From assembly GCA_016708465.1 (NCBI GenBank), contig JADJFT010000002.1, positions 88,996-152,995 on the forward strand: 64,000 nucleotides of DNA, in the 5' to 3' direction. The position numbers and the translations under genes were made by a program. Origin of the DNA: Rhodanobacteraceae bacterium (lineage in GTDB: Bacteria; Pseudomonadota; Gammaproteobacteria; Xanthomonadales; Ahniellaceae). The number at the start of each line of letters is the position of its first letter. The stretch's first letter is position 1. Under the pieces are notes generated by a model that saw only the letters and a list, made by a program, of their open reading frames with translations, did not search any database and had not been told where the DNA came from. Of this stretch, positions 27,948 through 37,636 are shown one piece after another.

Positions 27948-28802
27948 ATGCCCGCTCCACGCCAGCGCTTCGACGGTACTGATCGCTATATCGCCACGGA
28001 CGACCTGATGCTCGCAGTCAATGCCGCGATCACGCTGCAGCGGCCGTTGTTGATCAAGGGCGAACCCGGTACCGGCAAGACCCTGCTCGCGGAAGAAGTC
28101 GCGCGTGCGCTGGCCATGCCGCTGATCGAATGGCACGTCAAGTCGAGCACCAAGGCGCAACATGGCCTGTACGAATACGACGCCGTCTCGCGCTTGCGTG
28201 ATTCGCAGCTTGGCGATGCGCGCGTCGGCGATATCCGCAATTACATCGTGCCCGGCAAGTTGTGGGAAGCGTTCGCATCCGAACAGCGCGTCGTGCTGCT
28301 GATTGACGAGATCGACAAGGCCGATATCGAATTTCCCAACGATCTGTTGCGCGAACTCGACCGCATGGAATTCTATGTTCATGAAACGCGAGAGACGATC
28401 CGTGCGACGCATCGTCCGATCGTGATCATCACCAGCAACAATGAAAAAGAATTACCGGATGCCTTCTTGCGCCGTTGCTTCGTCCACTACATCCGCTTTC
28501 CGGATGCCGAGACGCTGACGCGCATCGTCGATTCGCACTACCCGGGCATCAAGCGCGAACTGCTGAATGAGGCACTGCAGGCGTTCTTCCATGTGCGCGA
28601 AGCGCCTGCGCTGAAGAAGAAGCCGAGCACCTCGGAGTTGCTGGACTGGATCAAGTTGCTGGTTGCCGAGGACATTCCGATCGAAGTGCTGCGCGAGAAG
28701 AATGCGCGCAAGATTCTGCCGCCCTTGTACGGCGCACTGATCAAGAATGAAGCCGACGTACAGCTGTTTGAGAAGTTGGCGTTCATGACACGTCGCAGCT
28801 GA
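27948..28802 (+). CDS. MoxR-family AAA+ ATPase
   Basis: Walker A GEPGTGKTLLAEEVA, Walker B VVLLIDEIDKADIEF, sensor-1 VIITSNNEKELPDAFLRRC and the arginine-rich second-domain start are all present. MoxR ATPases act as chaperones for VWA-domain partners, often in metal insertion or membrane-complex maturation. The partner is probably the VWA protein at 32897. Here the pair is split by an FHA-PP2C phosphatase and a kinase, which suggests that the ATPase works inside a phospho-signalling module. 284 residues; the next gene begins 12 bases on. Confidence 0.93.
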   Translation: MPAPRQRFDGTDRYIATDDLMLAVNAAITLQRPLLIKGEPGTGKTLLAEEVARALAMPLIEWHVKSSTKAQHGLYEYDAVSRLRDSQLGDARVGDIRNYIVPGKLWEAFASEQRVVLLIDEIDKADIEFPNDLLRELDRMEFYVHETRETIRATHRPIVIITSNNEKELPDAFLRRCFVHYIRFPDAETLTRIVDSHYPGIKRELLNEALQAFFHVREAPALKKKPSTSELLDWIKLLVAEDIPIEVLREKNARKILPPLYGALIKNEADVQLFEKLAFMTRRS

Positions 28803-28814
28803 GAATCCGATCTC

Positions 28815-30356
28815 GTGGCTACGCTGCTTGGTCCGCTGCCGATATCGCTTGCGCTTGAGTCTGGCCCGTCGCGCGCCGACATCGGGCCGCTGCCACTCGG
28901 CGAACATCGCATCGGCCGCGCGCCGGAGAACGAGATCCAATTGACCGATATCGCGGTGTCGCGCCAACACGCGCTGCTGTCGGTGGTCGATGGGCGTTGG
29001 TGCTTGACCGATGTCGGCAGCACCCAAGGCACGCACTTGAACGCGCAACGACTAGCGGCCCAGACGGCAATGCCGCTGCATCCCGACGATCGCGTGCGCA
29101 TCGGGCCATGGACCTTCATTGTTCGCGCCGGCCGCGCGGCCCACGAGCCCATTCCATCCGCGCTGCATCGTCCGTCAACCATCGGTTCGGTGCCGCAATT
29201 GCGGCTGCGTGCGTTGTTCACGCTGGTGCATACCGCCCAACATGCAGGAGATGAGGGCACCCTGCTATCGACATTGTGCCGCGACCTTGGCAACAGCCTC
29301 GCGTATGACCGCGTCGCGTTGCTGCGCGGTGACATTGAGCAGATCACTGTTGCGGCGTTGCATGCACGTGACGGGGTGACCAATCGCACATTCAGCACAA
29401 CCCTGATGCACGCCGCCGAACCCGAAGCGCCGGCGGTCCTCGAATCCATCGCTCCCGCCGACATGGGCGCGAGCCTGATCGCGCAGCCGGTCGCGCATGC
29501 GGTGTGTATCCGCTTGAATGGCGTCGCCGAACCAACCTGGCTGTATCTCGATCGTGCGGAGCCGTTTCGTGACCAGGACGGCAGCGTGCTTGCCTATATC
29601 GAAGCAGCAGCGCGGATCGCCGCACTGGCGATCTCACACCGTGAAGGATTGCATGCGGCCGCCGAGCGCGAACGACTCGCGGCCGAGCAATCACAGGCGC
29701 GGCGCGTACAGACGCAGTTGTGCGCATCGCGCAACGGTCGCGCCGGCACGCTCGACTACGCCTTCAGCACCGAACCCGGTGCCGGCATGTGCGGCGACTT
29801 CATCGATGTGCTCGTGGCCAGGGATGGTGCCGTTTGGTGCTTCGTCGGCGATGTCGTCGGACATGGCAGCGCCGCCGCTTTGCTGATGGCGACGGCGCTG
29901 GCGATCCTGCGTAGCGAGTGCCGGCGGTCGGATTCGCCCGCCTCGGTCGCCGATCACCTCGCCGCAGAACTGGCATCGGTACTGGCACCCGGCCAATTCA
30001 TTACGTTGTGGCTAGCGCGAATCGATCATCGTGCCGACCGCATCGACATTGTCGACGCCGGCCATGGTCAGGCTTGGCTGCACGGACGCGGTGGTCTGGT
30101 ACACCGTCTGCAACTCATCGGGCATCCGCCAATCGGTGTGTTGCCCGATGCGCGATTTCAATCGGAGTCGCAGTCGTTTGCACCGGGTTCGGTGGTGGTG
30201 ATCGCGACCGACGGCTTCACTGAAGGCCTAGTCGATCAGGATGTGACCGGCACCATTCCGACCGATCACGTCGCGACCCGCATGCTGGCGCGCCTGTGCG
30301 CGCAACATCGCGCTGGTGATGACGACGCCAGCGTGCTGGTGCTTGCGCGAGGCTAG
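28815..30356 (+). CDS. FHA-GAF-PP2C (SpoIIE-type) phosphatase
   Basis: GTG start 12 bases after moxR. Residues about 20-105: an FHA domain (GRAPENEIQL...SRQHALL ... DVGSTQGTHLN), which binds phosphothreonine. About 130-285: a GAF-like domain (LFTLVHTAQHAGDEG ... AYDRVALLRG). A short helix follows, then a SpoIIE/PP2C catalytic domain with metal-site aspartates in GAGMCGDFIDVL, FVGDVVGHGSAAALLM, DIVDAGHGQAWL and VVIATDGFTEGL. It would remove phosphate from Ser/Thr residues laid down by the neighbouring Hanks kinases, with its own FHA reading phosphorylation state. Its stop overlaps the convergent kinase stop by four bases (CTAG). Confidence 0.9.
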   Translation: MATLLGPLPISLALESGPSRADIGPLPLGEHRIGRAPENEIQLTDIAVSRQHALLSVVDGRWCLTDVGSTQGTHLNAQRLAAQTAMPLHPDDRVRIGPWTFIVRAGRAAHEPIPSALHRPSTIGSVPQLRLRALFTLVHTAQHAGDEGTLLSTLCRDLGNSLAYDRVALLRGDIEQITVAALHARDGVTNRTFSTTLMHAAEPEAPAVLESIAPADMGASLIAQPVAHAVCIRLNGVAEPTWLYLDRAEPFRDQDGSVLAYIEAAARIAALAISHREGLHAAAERERLAAEQSQARRVQTQLCASRNGRAGTLDYAFSTEPGAGMCGDFIDVLVARDGAVWCFVGDVVGHGSAAALLMATALAILRSECRRSDSPASVADHLAAELASVLAPGQFITLWLARIDHRADRIDIVDAGHGQAWLHGRGGLVHRLQLIGHPPIGVLPDARFQSESQSFAPGSVVVIATDGFTEGLVDQDVTGTIPTDHVATRMLARLCAQHRAGDDDASVLVLARG

Positions 30357-32818
30357 GCTTTCGCTTTCGCAGCCTCGGCAGTGGCGATTCGGGCAAGCGA
30401 TTTCTTCACGCGATCATGGTCCGGTCCAAACGCTGCAACCAGTCCCTCATGACTCTCACGCAACTCTTTCAACGCCTCGTCGTAGCGCTGCAACTTGGTC
30501 AGGCATTCACCATAGTTGTTGCGATAGATCAGGATGTAGGGATGCTGCGGTCCAAGGCGCGGTGACGCGCGCGCGATGACGTCTTCGAAGTTGCTGGCTG
30601 CTTCTGGCAGCTTGTCGCGCTTCATCAACAGCATCGCAAAATTCTGTTGGGTTGAATAAGACTCGGGGTAGTCGACGCCGAAGGCACGTTCCTGCGCCAG
30701 CGTTTCGCGATACAGCGCTTCGGCGTCATCCATCCGACCCAGGTCTTCGTAAACCCAGGCCAGTGCGCCGGCGGCGATGCTTACATTGGGATGCCCAGGC
30801 CCGCGCGCTGCTCTTTGCTGTGCCACCAATTCGGTCAGGATCGGCAAAGCTTCGGTCTGTCGACCACGCATCACCATGAGGTTCGCAAGATTTTGTCGCG
30901 TGGTCAGGGTCTCGGGGTGGGTCGCACCCAAGATCGCTACACGCCCCTCATAAGCGCGCTGGAACATCTGTTCCGCGCCTTCGAGATCGCCTTTCAACTG
31001 ACGGATCGACGCGACATTCTGCAATGCGGCCAGTGTCGACGGATAGCGTTCCCCATGCGCGGCCGTGTGAGTTGCCAAGGCCTCATTGAAAATACGCTCG
31101 GCGGCATCGTAGTCGCCGGAATTGCGCTTCACCAAACCATAATCGGCCAATACTTCACCGCGTAGGTCGTCTTCGGTATCCAGCACTGCCGCCGGCGCAG
31201 CAAGCACTTCCTCATAAAGCGCGAATGCTTCTTCGTGGCGGCTCTGCTGCGCCACTGCTGCGGCGAGCTCATTCAACGCCTTGAAGTACAGCAAGTGTGA
31301 TTTGCCGAACTGCTTCTCCGCCAAGGCCAACGCTTCACGCGCTTTGATTTCATAGGTCTTGAAGTCACCCTTGCGGCCAGCAAGATCGGCATCAAGCATG
31401 CGCAGTTCGATCATCAGTTCGGGCTCGATCGAGCGTTTTTTGGCGAAGCGTTGAAACCCGGCATCGAGCATGGCCTTGGCCTCGTCATAGTGCCCGATCA
31501 CTTGATAGACCTGCGCCAATGAATGCGTGATGCGGGCATCGACGTCGGCATCATCCGGCGGATTACTGATGAGTTGCCGCGCCGCCTGGTCGACGATCTC
31601 GCGAACACTGACTTCGCGCCCCAGCGCTTCCTGCGGCAGCGCTGCGGCAAACATCGAATCCATGAAATTGTTGACCGATTCGGCAATCAACGCACTGCGT
31701 TCTGCAGCAGACCGTGCCTCGTGTTCTTTCTGTGCCGAGACCAGCGAGAACGCGGTGGCGGCGATCAGGGCAACGACGGCGATGGACGCAGCCGTGACCA
31801 AGGCACGGTGGCGCCGCGCAAACTTTCCGGCAATGTAGAGCGCGCTCGGTGCACGCGCTTCGATCGGACGATCATCAAGGAAGCGCTCGAGATCGGAAGC
31901 GAAGTCGGCAACGCTGGCATAGCGCTGCGCAGGTGAATCCGCCAGCGCCTTCATCACGATCGTGTCGAGGTCACCACCGAACTTCGGTTCGATCTTCGCC
32001 AGCGACACCATCGGGTTGCGCTCGGCGCTCTTGATCGCCGAAAACAGCGAACTGGCGTCGAGATTGCGCGGCCGCTTGCCGCTCAGCAGTTCGTACAGAA
32101 TGACGCCGAGCGCAAAGACGTCGGTGCGCACGTCGATCTTGCGCGACTCGCCACGCAATTGTTCCGGACTCATGTATGGGATCGTGCCGACCACCTGCCC
32201 GGCTTCGGTCAGGCGCGTCGCCGCATCGCTGCTTTCGTTGACGACGCGAGCGATGCCGAAGTCCATGATTTTCGGCCTTCCATCGCCGTCGACGAGAATG
32301 TTCGCCGGCTTCAGATCGCGATGAATCACACCACGCTGGTGCGCATGCTGCACGCCTTGGCAAACCTCAAGCATCTGGCGCACACGCGCAGTCGCGTCGA
32401 GCTGGCGCGCATCGGCATCGGCGAGCAGGTTGCGACCACGGATCAGTTCCATCGCCAGGAACGGGATCGCCGTTCCATGGCGCGCATCGACCCCTGTCGC
32501 GAATACGTGCGCGATATTCGGATGATCGAGCAGGGCGAGCGCCTCACCTTCGAGTTGGAAGCGGCGCAAGGCGTCTGGGTCATCCTGCGCACCACGCAAT
32601 ACCTTGAGCGCGACTTCACGCTGCGGCTGCTGTTGTTCGGCAAGGTAGACGGCGCCCATGCCACCGCGCCCGAGCAGGCCGCGGATGCGGAATTCCCCGA
32701 GTTGCTCTGGCAGTGCCGTATCGGCGGCGGGTGCCTTGGCCGCGGTCTCGGCGAGCAAGGGATCGATGCTGCCGGTGCCGGTGGGCGTGCGTGATTGCGC
32801 CTGATCGTGCTGGCTCAT
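30353..32818 (-). CDS. Membrane Ser/Thr protein kinase (Hanks type) with extracytoplasmic TPR domain
   Basis: Kinase domain about residues 35-300: glycine loop LLGRGGMGAVYLAE, VALKVL lysine, HRDLKPANILVD catalytic loop, MDFGIARV (DFG), and GTIPYMSPEQLRGE activation segment. One transmembrane helix follows (LVTAASIAVVALIAATAFSLV). The remaining 450 residues are TPR repeats outside the membrane (for example YPSTLAALQNVASIRQLKGDLEGAEQMFQRAYEGR and related 42-residue units, kinesin-light-chain like). Such receptors sense peptides or envelope proteins. ATG 32818 has GGAT upstream; an in-frame GTG at 32854 is possible. Divergent from the VWA gene. Confidence 0.93.
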   Translation of the reverse strand: MSQHDQAQSRTPTGTGSIDPLLAETAAKAPAADTALPEQLGEFRIRGLLGRGGMGAVYLAEQQQPQREVALKVLRGAQDDPDALRRFQLEGEALALLDHPNIAHVFATGVDARHGTAIPFLAMELIRGRNLLADADARQLDATARVRQMLEVCQGVQHAHQRGVIHRDLKPANILVDGDGRPKIMDFGIARVVNESSDAATRLTEAGQVVGTIPYMSPEQLRGESRKIDVRTDVFALGVILYELLSGKRPRNLDASSLFSAIKSAERNPMVSLAKIEPKFGGDLDTIVMKALADSPAQRYASVADFASDLERFLDDRPIEARAPSALYIAGKFARRHRALVTAASIAVVALIAATAFSLVSAQKEHEARSAAERSALIAESVNNFMDSMFAAALPQEALGREVSVREIVDQAARQLISNPPDDADVDARITHSLAQVYQVIGHYDEAKAMLDAGFQRFAKKRSIEPELMIELRMLDADLAGRKGDFKTYEIKAREALALAEKQFGKSHLLYFKALNELAAAVAQQSRHEEAFALYEEVLAAPAAVLDTEDDLRGEVLADYGLVKRNSGDYDAAERIFNEALATHTAAHGERYPSTLAALQNVASIRQLKGDLEGAEQMFQRAYEGRVAILGATHPETLTTRQNLANLMVMRGRQTEALPILTELVAQQRAARGPGHPNVSIAAGALAWVYEDLGRMDDAEALYRETLAQERAFGVDYPESYSTQQNFAMLLMKRDKLPEAASNFEDVIARASPRLGPQHPYILIYRNNYGECLTKLQRYDEALKELRESHEGLVAAFGPDHDRVKKSLARIATAEAAKAKA

Positions 32819-32896
32819 GCCGGTATCCATGCGAACGAACTGCCAATCTGCCACAAGTCGCGCTCGCGGTCATCGCTCCTTTGGCACAATACCGAC

Positions 32897-34069
32897 ATGC
32901 TCACCTCTTTCTTCCTCGCGCTGCGCGCCGGTGGCCTGAAGCCCGGCGTTGGCGAATACCTGACGCTGTTGCAAGCGGTTCGCGCTGGCCTTGCCGATCA
33001 GTCGATCGAGCGATTTCATGCGCTGGCGCGGTTGGTGCTGGTGAAGGATGAGACCCAGTTTGATCGTTTCGATCGCATCTTCGGCCAGTACCTTGACGGC
33101 GTTGGCACAGTGTTCGCCGATCCGGCCGAGATTCCCGAGGAATGGCTGCAACAGCAAATGCAGCGCCTGCTCAGCGACGAGGAACGCGCGGCATTGCAGT
33201 CGCTCGGCAGCTTCGACGAACTGATGAAACAACTCGCCGAGCGCTTGAAGGAACAGAAAGGCCGGCACCAAGGCGGCAATCGCTGGATCGGAACCGGCGG
33301 CACCTCGCCATTCGGACATGGCGGCTACCACCCGGAAGGTGTGCGGATCGGCGGCCGTGGCGGTGCCCAGCGGGCGGTGAAAGTGTGGGAGCAACGCCAG
33401 TTCCGCAACCTCGATGACCAGGTCGAGCTCGGTACCCGCAACCTCAAGATCGCATTGCGCAAACTGCGTCGCTTTGCGCGCAATTCGGAACGCGAGGAAT
33501 TCGATCTCGAAAGCACCATCCGCGGCACTGCGCACAATGCCGGTTGGCTCGATATCCGCTACCGACGTGAACGCCACAACGCGATCCAGTTGATGGTCCT
33601 GTTCGACATTGGTGGTTCGATGGACGAGCACATCAAACTCTGCGAGGAACTGTTCAGCGCCGCCCGCAGCGAGTTCAAGCATCTCGAACATTTCTACTTC
33701 CACAACTTTCCGTATGAGCGGCTGTGGAAAGACAATCAGCGGCGTTACGGCGAGACGCACTCGACTTTCGACCTGATGCACAAATTCCCTGCCGACTGGC
33801 GTGTCGTCATCGTCGGCGACGCCAGCATGGCGGCTTACGAAATCAGTGAATCGGGCGGCAGCATCGAACACTGGAACGAAGAATCGGGGGCAACGTGGAT
33901 GCAGCGCATCGTCGCGACCTGGCCGAAGCTGGTTTGGCTGAATCCGCTGCCCGAGCACACCTGGGACTGGACGCCAAGCATCCAGATGACTCGGCAACTC
34001 ATCGGCGAGCGCATGTTTCCGCTGACCCTTGCCGGTTTCGACAAGGCGATTGCCGCGTTGCGGCGATAG
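32897..34069 (+). CDS. VWA-domain protein, CoxE-like, probable MoxR partner
   Basis: ATG 32897 starts MLTSFFLALRAGGLKPGVGEYLTLLQAV, the CoxE-like N-terminal pattern. A Gly-rich region (HGGYHPEGVRIGGRGG) precedes the VWA domain, whose MIDAS is FDIGGSMDEH (D.G.S form, as in this family) with further sites in VVIVGDASMAAYE. 390 residues. MoxR/VWA pairs are known to act together as chaperones. Its moxR lies at 27948. The 78-base divergent region with the kinase gene presumably carries both promoters. Confidence 0.88.
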   Translation: MLTSFFLALRAGGLKPGVGEYLTLLQAVRAGLADQSIERFHALARLVLVKDETQFDRFDRIFGQYLDGVGTVFADPAEIPEEWLQQQMQRLLSDEERAALQSLGSFDELMKQLAERLKEQKGRHQGGNRWIGTGGTSPFGHGGYHPEGVRIGGRGGAQRAVKVWEQRQFRNLDDQVELGTRNLKIALRKLRRFARNSEREEFDLESTIRGTAHNAGWLDIRYRRERHNAIQLMVLFDIGGSMDEHIKLCEELFSAARSEFKHLEHFYFHNFPYERLWKDNQRRYGETHSTFDLMHKFPADWRVVIVGDASMAAYEISESGGSIEHWNEESGATWMQRIVATWPKLVWLNPLPEHTWDWTPSIQMTRQLIGERMFPLTLAGFDKAIAALRR

Positions 34070-34106
34070 CTGATCAGGAGTTCGGAACGGCTGCCGCTTG
34101 CGCCGA

Positions 34107-34994
34107 TCAATCGCTCGCCCAACACACCCGATTGCGTCCAGCCGCCTTGGCCCGAAACAGTTCGGCATCGGCGGCCCGCATGAATTCGACACTAGCCTGA
34201 TAACCGGGCCGCCATTGCACGACACCGATGCTGGCGGTGACGCGGCGCGCCACGCCGGCCGATTCTGGTCGCAGCGCTTCGATCGCTCGACGCAGCGCTT
34301 CGCTGTAGTCAACGGCCCTTTGCAACGTCGTGTTCGGCAGGATGACCGCGAATTCCTCGCCGCCAAGGCGGCCCGCGAAAAAACCGGCGAGCAGGGCGTT
34401 GCGGATCACCGCCGCCACCGCGCGCAACACGTCGTCGCCGGCAAGATGACCGTGTTCATCGTTGATGCGCTTGAAGTGGTCGAGATCGACAAAGGCCAGT
34501 GACAGCGGTGCCCCGGAGTGCGCGGCGACCACCGTCTTCTCCAGCGCCTCGCGCCAGACTCGGCGGTTTGGTAGGCCAGTCAGGGCGTCGACCGTCGCTC
34601 GCTCGACCATCGCCTGGTGGTACCGATCCTCCAGGCTTTCACGGCGCATGAATTTCAGCACGGCGTCGCCAACCGCGATCTGGTCGCCGTCGCGCAGTTC
34701 GACACGCGTCACCGGCTCTTCATTGACCAGAGTCTGGTTGGTCGATCCGAGATCTTCGAGCAGGTACTGCGTGCCCTCGACAACGATGCGGCAATGCTGA
34801 CGCGACACGCTGGCGTGGGGAATCTGCAGGTCACAGCCCACTGACCGCCCGACCACCACGGCGGCGTCGCTGATCTCGATCTGCGCACCGACATTCTCGC
34901 CATGAATCACGACGATGCGCGCACCAGGGCGGTTGCCGCTGTCGCCGAGGTTCAGGCGCAGGCGTTGTGTGGTTTGCGGATCGGGTCCGGACAT
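34107..34994 (-). CDS. FHA-GGDEF diguanylate cyclase
   Basis: ATG 34994 (MSGPDPQTTQ). Residues about 25-110: FHA domain (VVVGRSVGCDLQI, SVSRQHCRIVV, LLEDLGSTNQTLVN). A short helical linker and a GGDEF domain follow, with DALTGLPNRRVW, LAFVDLDHFKRINDEHGH and active-site RLGGEEFAVILP (GGEEF, active form). There is no RxxD inhibitory site before GGEEF. It would make cyclic di-GMP when its FHA domain engages a phosphothreonine, coupling the local kinases to c-di-GMP signalling. The open frame extends to 35153 but that part is antisense to the next gene's tail. Confidence 0.92.
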   Translation of the reverse strand: MSGPDPQTTQRLRLNLGDSGNRPGARIVVIHGENVGAQIEISDAAVVVGRSVGCDLQIPHASVSRQHCRIVVEGTQYLLEDLGSTNQTLVNEEPVTRVELRDGDQIAVGDAVLKFMRRESLEDRYHQAMVERATVDALTGLPNRRVWREALEKTVVAAHSGAPLSLAFVDLDHFKRINDEHGHLAGDDVLRAVAAVIRNALLAGFFAGRLGGEEFAVILPNTTLQRAVDYSEALRRAIEALRPESAGVARRVTASIGVVQWRPGYQASVEFMRAADAELFRAKAAGRNRVCWASD

Positions 34995-35027
34995 GGCCGA
35001 AAGTGTACGCGCTGTGCCGGCGGGCGG

Positions 35028-35072
35028 CGACCTGACCCGCCGACCCCAGTGCGCGACTACTCGAAACCGTTC
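35028..35072. repeat. 3'-end repeat copy A (shared with 37590-37636)
   Basis: The last codons and immediate downstream sequence of the serine-hydrolase gene (complement: AACGG(T)TTCGAGTAGTC, GCGCAC, then TCGGCGGGTCAGGTCG) closely match those of the beta-helix gene. The similarity covers about 45 bases and extends past the stop codon, so it is nucleotide homology, not only protein convergence. Confidence 0.7.
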
Positions 35073-37531
35073 TTGAAAATCAGTGGAGTGGCGGTCACGG
35101 TGATGGTGGTGCCAGTCAGCACGCCGGTGTTGCTGGTGCTGTGCTCGTCCCATTCCCCGACCTGACCATTGCGGCTGGTCAATGGCTGGCCGCTGATCGG
35201 CGTATCGATCCGCCAGCCGAGGAAATAGCTGCCGGCGGCCAGACCTGCCGGCACGCTGCCGATCAATGCCAGGGTGCGCTCGGCGTTGGCGTTCAGCGCG
35301 GCGGTATCCAGCGTGGCAACCAGCGGATCGGCGTCGGAGATGAAGTTATCCACCGATAGCCGCAAGGCCACGCGGAAGCCCGCGGCATGGCCGGGACCTT
35401 CGTTGCGCAGACGCAGGCTGAGATTGACGGTGTCACCCGCTTGCACCGTAGTTGGACTCAGCAGTTGCGGCGCAGTAGCGGCTTGGCGTAGATCTGGCGC
35501 GATGCGGCGCAGCATTTCCATGCCCAGATCTCGATAGTCGGTCGCGCCTATCCGACTCTGCCGCAGAATCGAGGAATCGGTCTTGAGGTGTTTGCCCAGC
35601 ACCACCAGCACATACCAGTCGTTGCCGATGCGCAGCAGCGAGGAATCGGTAACCACATGAGTGCGGCCGAAGACGGTGCCCTTGGTGCCGCCTTTGGAAT
35701 ATTTCTCGTCAGCCTGCGGAAATAGCCCGTCCAGGGTGAGCGCGCCGGTTTCGCCCATGGCGTTGAGCGCATCGGTGCGACGCGAGGCATTGACCAGCGT
35801 ACCGTTGGCGAAGGCCTCGTAGAGCAAGACCAGCGCGCGCGGCGTGGCGCTGTTCAAGCCCATGTCGTGAAACTGCTCCTCACCATCATCTTTGCAACTG
35901 GCCGGTATCGGCTGCGGGTTGAAGTAGTTGCTCAGCAGCCCATCGGCGGGCAGCGTTGCGCTGCAACCATCGGTGCTACCCAGTTCACGACGCCAATACA
36001 CTTCAAGCGCCGATAGCGGCGCCTGCAGCATGCTGTTGGCTAGCGCAGTGGGTCGGGTGGATGACGCCTGGCAGCGACTGGAGAAATGACTGGGCACACA
36101 CACGCCGCTGGGACACCATTGCCCACGCCAAGCCGACAGCCGATCCAGCTCAGCGATTGCGATCACCGGCCCCCAGCCTTGAGCGATGCCATCGAGGCCA
36201 GCCAGCCAATCGTTCAGCGAATAGCTCTGCCGTGCCAAGCCGCCGTCACGCAGTAACAGCGCGCCGGTGGCGGAGTTGTCCGACACCGTCATCATGCCCT
36301 GGGCATAGTGTTCCAGCGTGAACGACCCTCCGCGGTTGACGCAACCCAGCCCTGGTGCATCTCTCGATTCCACCCACCATGGATCAAAGTTCTGGGCGCC
36401 ACTGGTGAATGGAGTCGTTACCACTGGATCCACCAAGCCGAGGCCGGCATCGCGATACAAACGGAAATGAATGGGTACCTTGATCACTGACGCCAGTGGC
36501 AGCAACTCGTCCTGACGCCAACCCACGCTTTGTCGCGTGCGCAGGTTCAAGCCAAACAGCCCGAGCACATCGCCACGGGCGACGTTCTGGTCGATGCCGG
36601 CAATGAAATTATCCAGCGTAGCGCCACGGCTCACTGGCAAATCGTCGCGCCGTATCGGCGCCACATCGACCAGTGCCGGTTGGCCGGGGCCCCACAACGC
36701 GTCGTAACGGAGCGTGCTGTCGCTCAGGTAATAGCGATTCAGTCCGATCAGGTGCGTGTGGGCATTGGCATAAGTGCTGTGCTGCACATTGATCGTACCC
36801 AGATTAAGCCCCAGGCCGGAGTGCTCGCCATCCCCGGTCGCCTGGGCCACCAGCACCGCAAAGCGGTAGTCGCCGAGCTCCGGATCGAGGTAGCGCTCGA
36901 CAGCCAGCACCCGTCCGGCGGCCAAGCGTGGCAAGCTCGCATTGAAAATGGAACCCAGTTCAGTTTTCAGCAAATCGTAATAGAGCACGCTGCGCGGTTG
37001 GCCCGGGTGCGATTGCCAGACGCCGGAATAAGCCAACGCCCCGTTGTGGGTGCTGATCTCGATGTCGATCAGGCTGTAATTGCTGCGCGCCTGATCTTCG
37101 ATCAAGGTGCGAAATGCCGCGCGGCTGCGGCGGCTGCGCACGGTTCTATCGACGTCGATTTCACCAGACTGCCAGAACAGCATTGAAAAGCGCCAAACGC
37201 CGTTGTCGTCATCGACCTCAAAATCCAATATCCGGCCGAATTGGCCACCAATGAGATTGAGAAAATTGTCGTAATTGACCTCGGTGTCGTCGATCAGCGT
37301 GAGCACGTTGCCGTTCACAGGCGCAAAAATCGCATCGAAGCTGAGCACTCCAGCGGGCGAACGACGCCTCTCGATGTCCACCAACTCGCGACCGAATACA
37401 TGTTCGTTGATGATCAGTTGATCGAGTTGGCTGCGGGTCTTGCTGGTGTAAAAAACTTGGTTTGATTGCGCGATGGCGGTCGTCGACACCGATAGCCCGA
37501 TGAGGATCAGCAAAGTAGCGAGGAAACGCAT
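35057..37531 (-). CDS. Exported beta-lactamase-fold serine hydrolase with CARDB-like domain and IFKNGFE tail
   Basis: ATG 37531 with GGAG 8 bases upstream; signal peptide MRFLATLLILIGLSVSTTAIAQ. Residues about 30-320 are three or so repeats with periodic aromatic strands (GVWRFSMLFW, GVWQSHPGQP), similar to the tandem-repeat domain of polyglycine-hydrolase-like proteins. A class A beta-lactamase-like domain follows with SxxK (ASVIKVP), SDN (VSDNSAT) and a KTG-equivalent (KGGTKGT). The last 150 residues (LLSPTTVQAGDTVNLSLRLRNEGPG) resemble a CARDB adhesion domain. The C-terminus is TPLIFKNGFE. Probably a cell-surface or secreted peptidase or amidase rather than an antibiotic-resistance enzyme. 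Confidence 0.8.
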   Translation of the reverse strand: MRFLATLLILIGLSVSTTAIAQSNQVFYTSKTRSQLDQLIINEHVFGRELVDIERRRSPAGVLSFDAIFAPVNGNVLTLIDDTEVNYDNFLNLIGGQFGRILDFEVDDDNGVWRFSMLFWQSGEIDVDRTVRSRRSRAAFRTLIEDQARSNYSLIDIEISTHNGALAYSGVWQSHPGQPRSVLYYDLLKTELGSIFNASLPRLAAGRVLAVERYLDPELGDYRFAVLVAQATGDGEHSGLGLNLGTINVQHSTYANAHTHLIGLNRYYLSDSTLRYDALWGPGQPALVDVAPIRRDDLPVSRGATLDNFIAGIDQNVARGDVLGLFGLNLRTRQSVGWRQDELLPLASVIKVPIHFRLYRDAGLGLVDPVVTTPFTSGAQNFDPWWVESRDAPGLGCVNRGGSFTLEHYAQGMMTVSDNSATGALLLRDGGLARQSYSLNDWLAGLDGIAQGWGPVIAIAELDRLSAWRGQWCPSGVCVPSHFSSRCQASSTRPTALANSMLQAPLSALEVYWRRELGSTDGCSATLPADGLLSNYFNPQPIPASCKDDGEEQFHDMGLNSATPRALVLLYEAFANGTLVNASRRTDALNAMGETGALTLDGLFPQADEKYSKGGTKGTVFGRTHVVTDSSLLRIGNDWYVLVVLGKHLKTDSSILRQSRIGATDYRDLGMEMLRRIAPDLRQAATAPQLLSPTTVQAGDTVNLSLRLRNEGPGHAAGFRVALRLSVDNFISDADPLVATLDTAALNANAERTLALIGSVPAGLAAGSYFLGWRIDTPISGQPLTSRNGQVGEWDEHSTSNTGVLTGTTITVTATPLIFKNGFE

Positions 37532-37589
37532 GGGCAAGGCTCCAGTCATGGTCGTACTTGGAAGAGATAGATGCTGTTCCAGCGGATGA

Positions 37590-37636
37590 CGACTTGACCC
37601 GCCGATACGTGCGTGCGCCGACTACTCGAAGCCGTT
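37590..37636. repeat. 3'-end repeat copy B (shared with 35028-35072)
   Basis: Complement reads AACGGCTTCGAGTAGTC, GGCGCAC, then ATCGGCGGGTCAAGTCG, matching copy A downstream of the neighbouring gene. The shared segment spans the NGFE codons, the TAG stop and about 30 bases of 3' flank. Confidence 0.7.
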
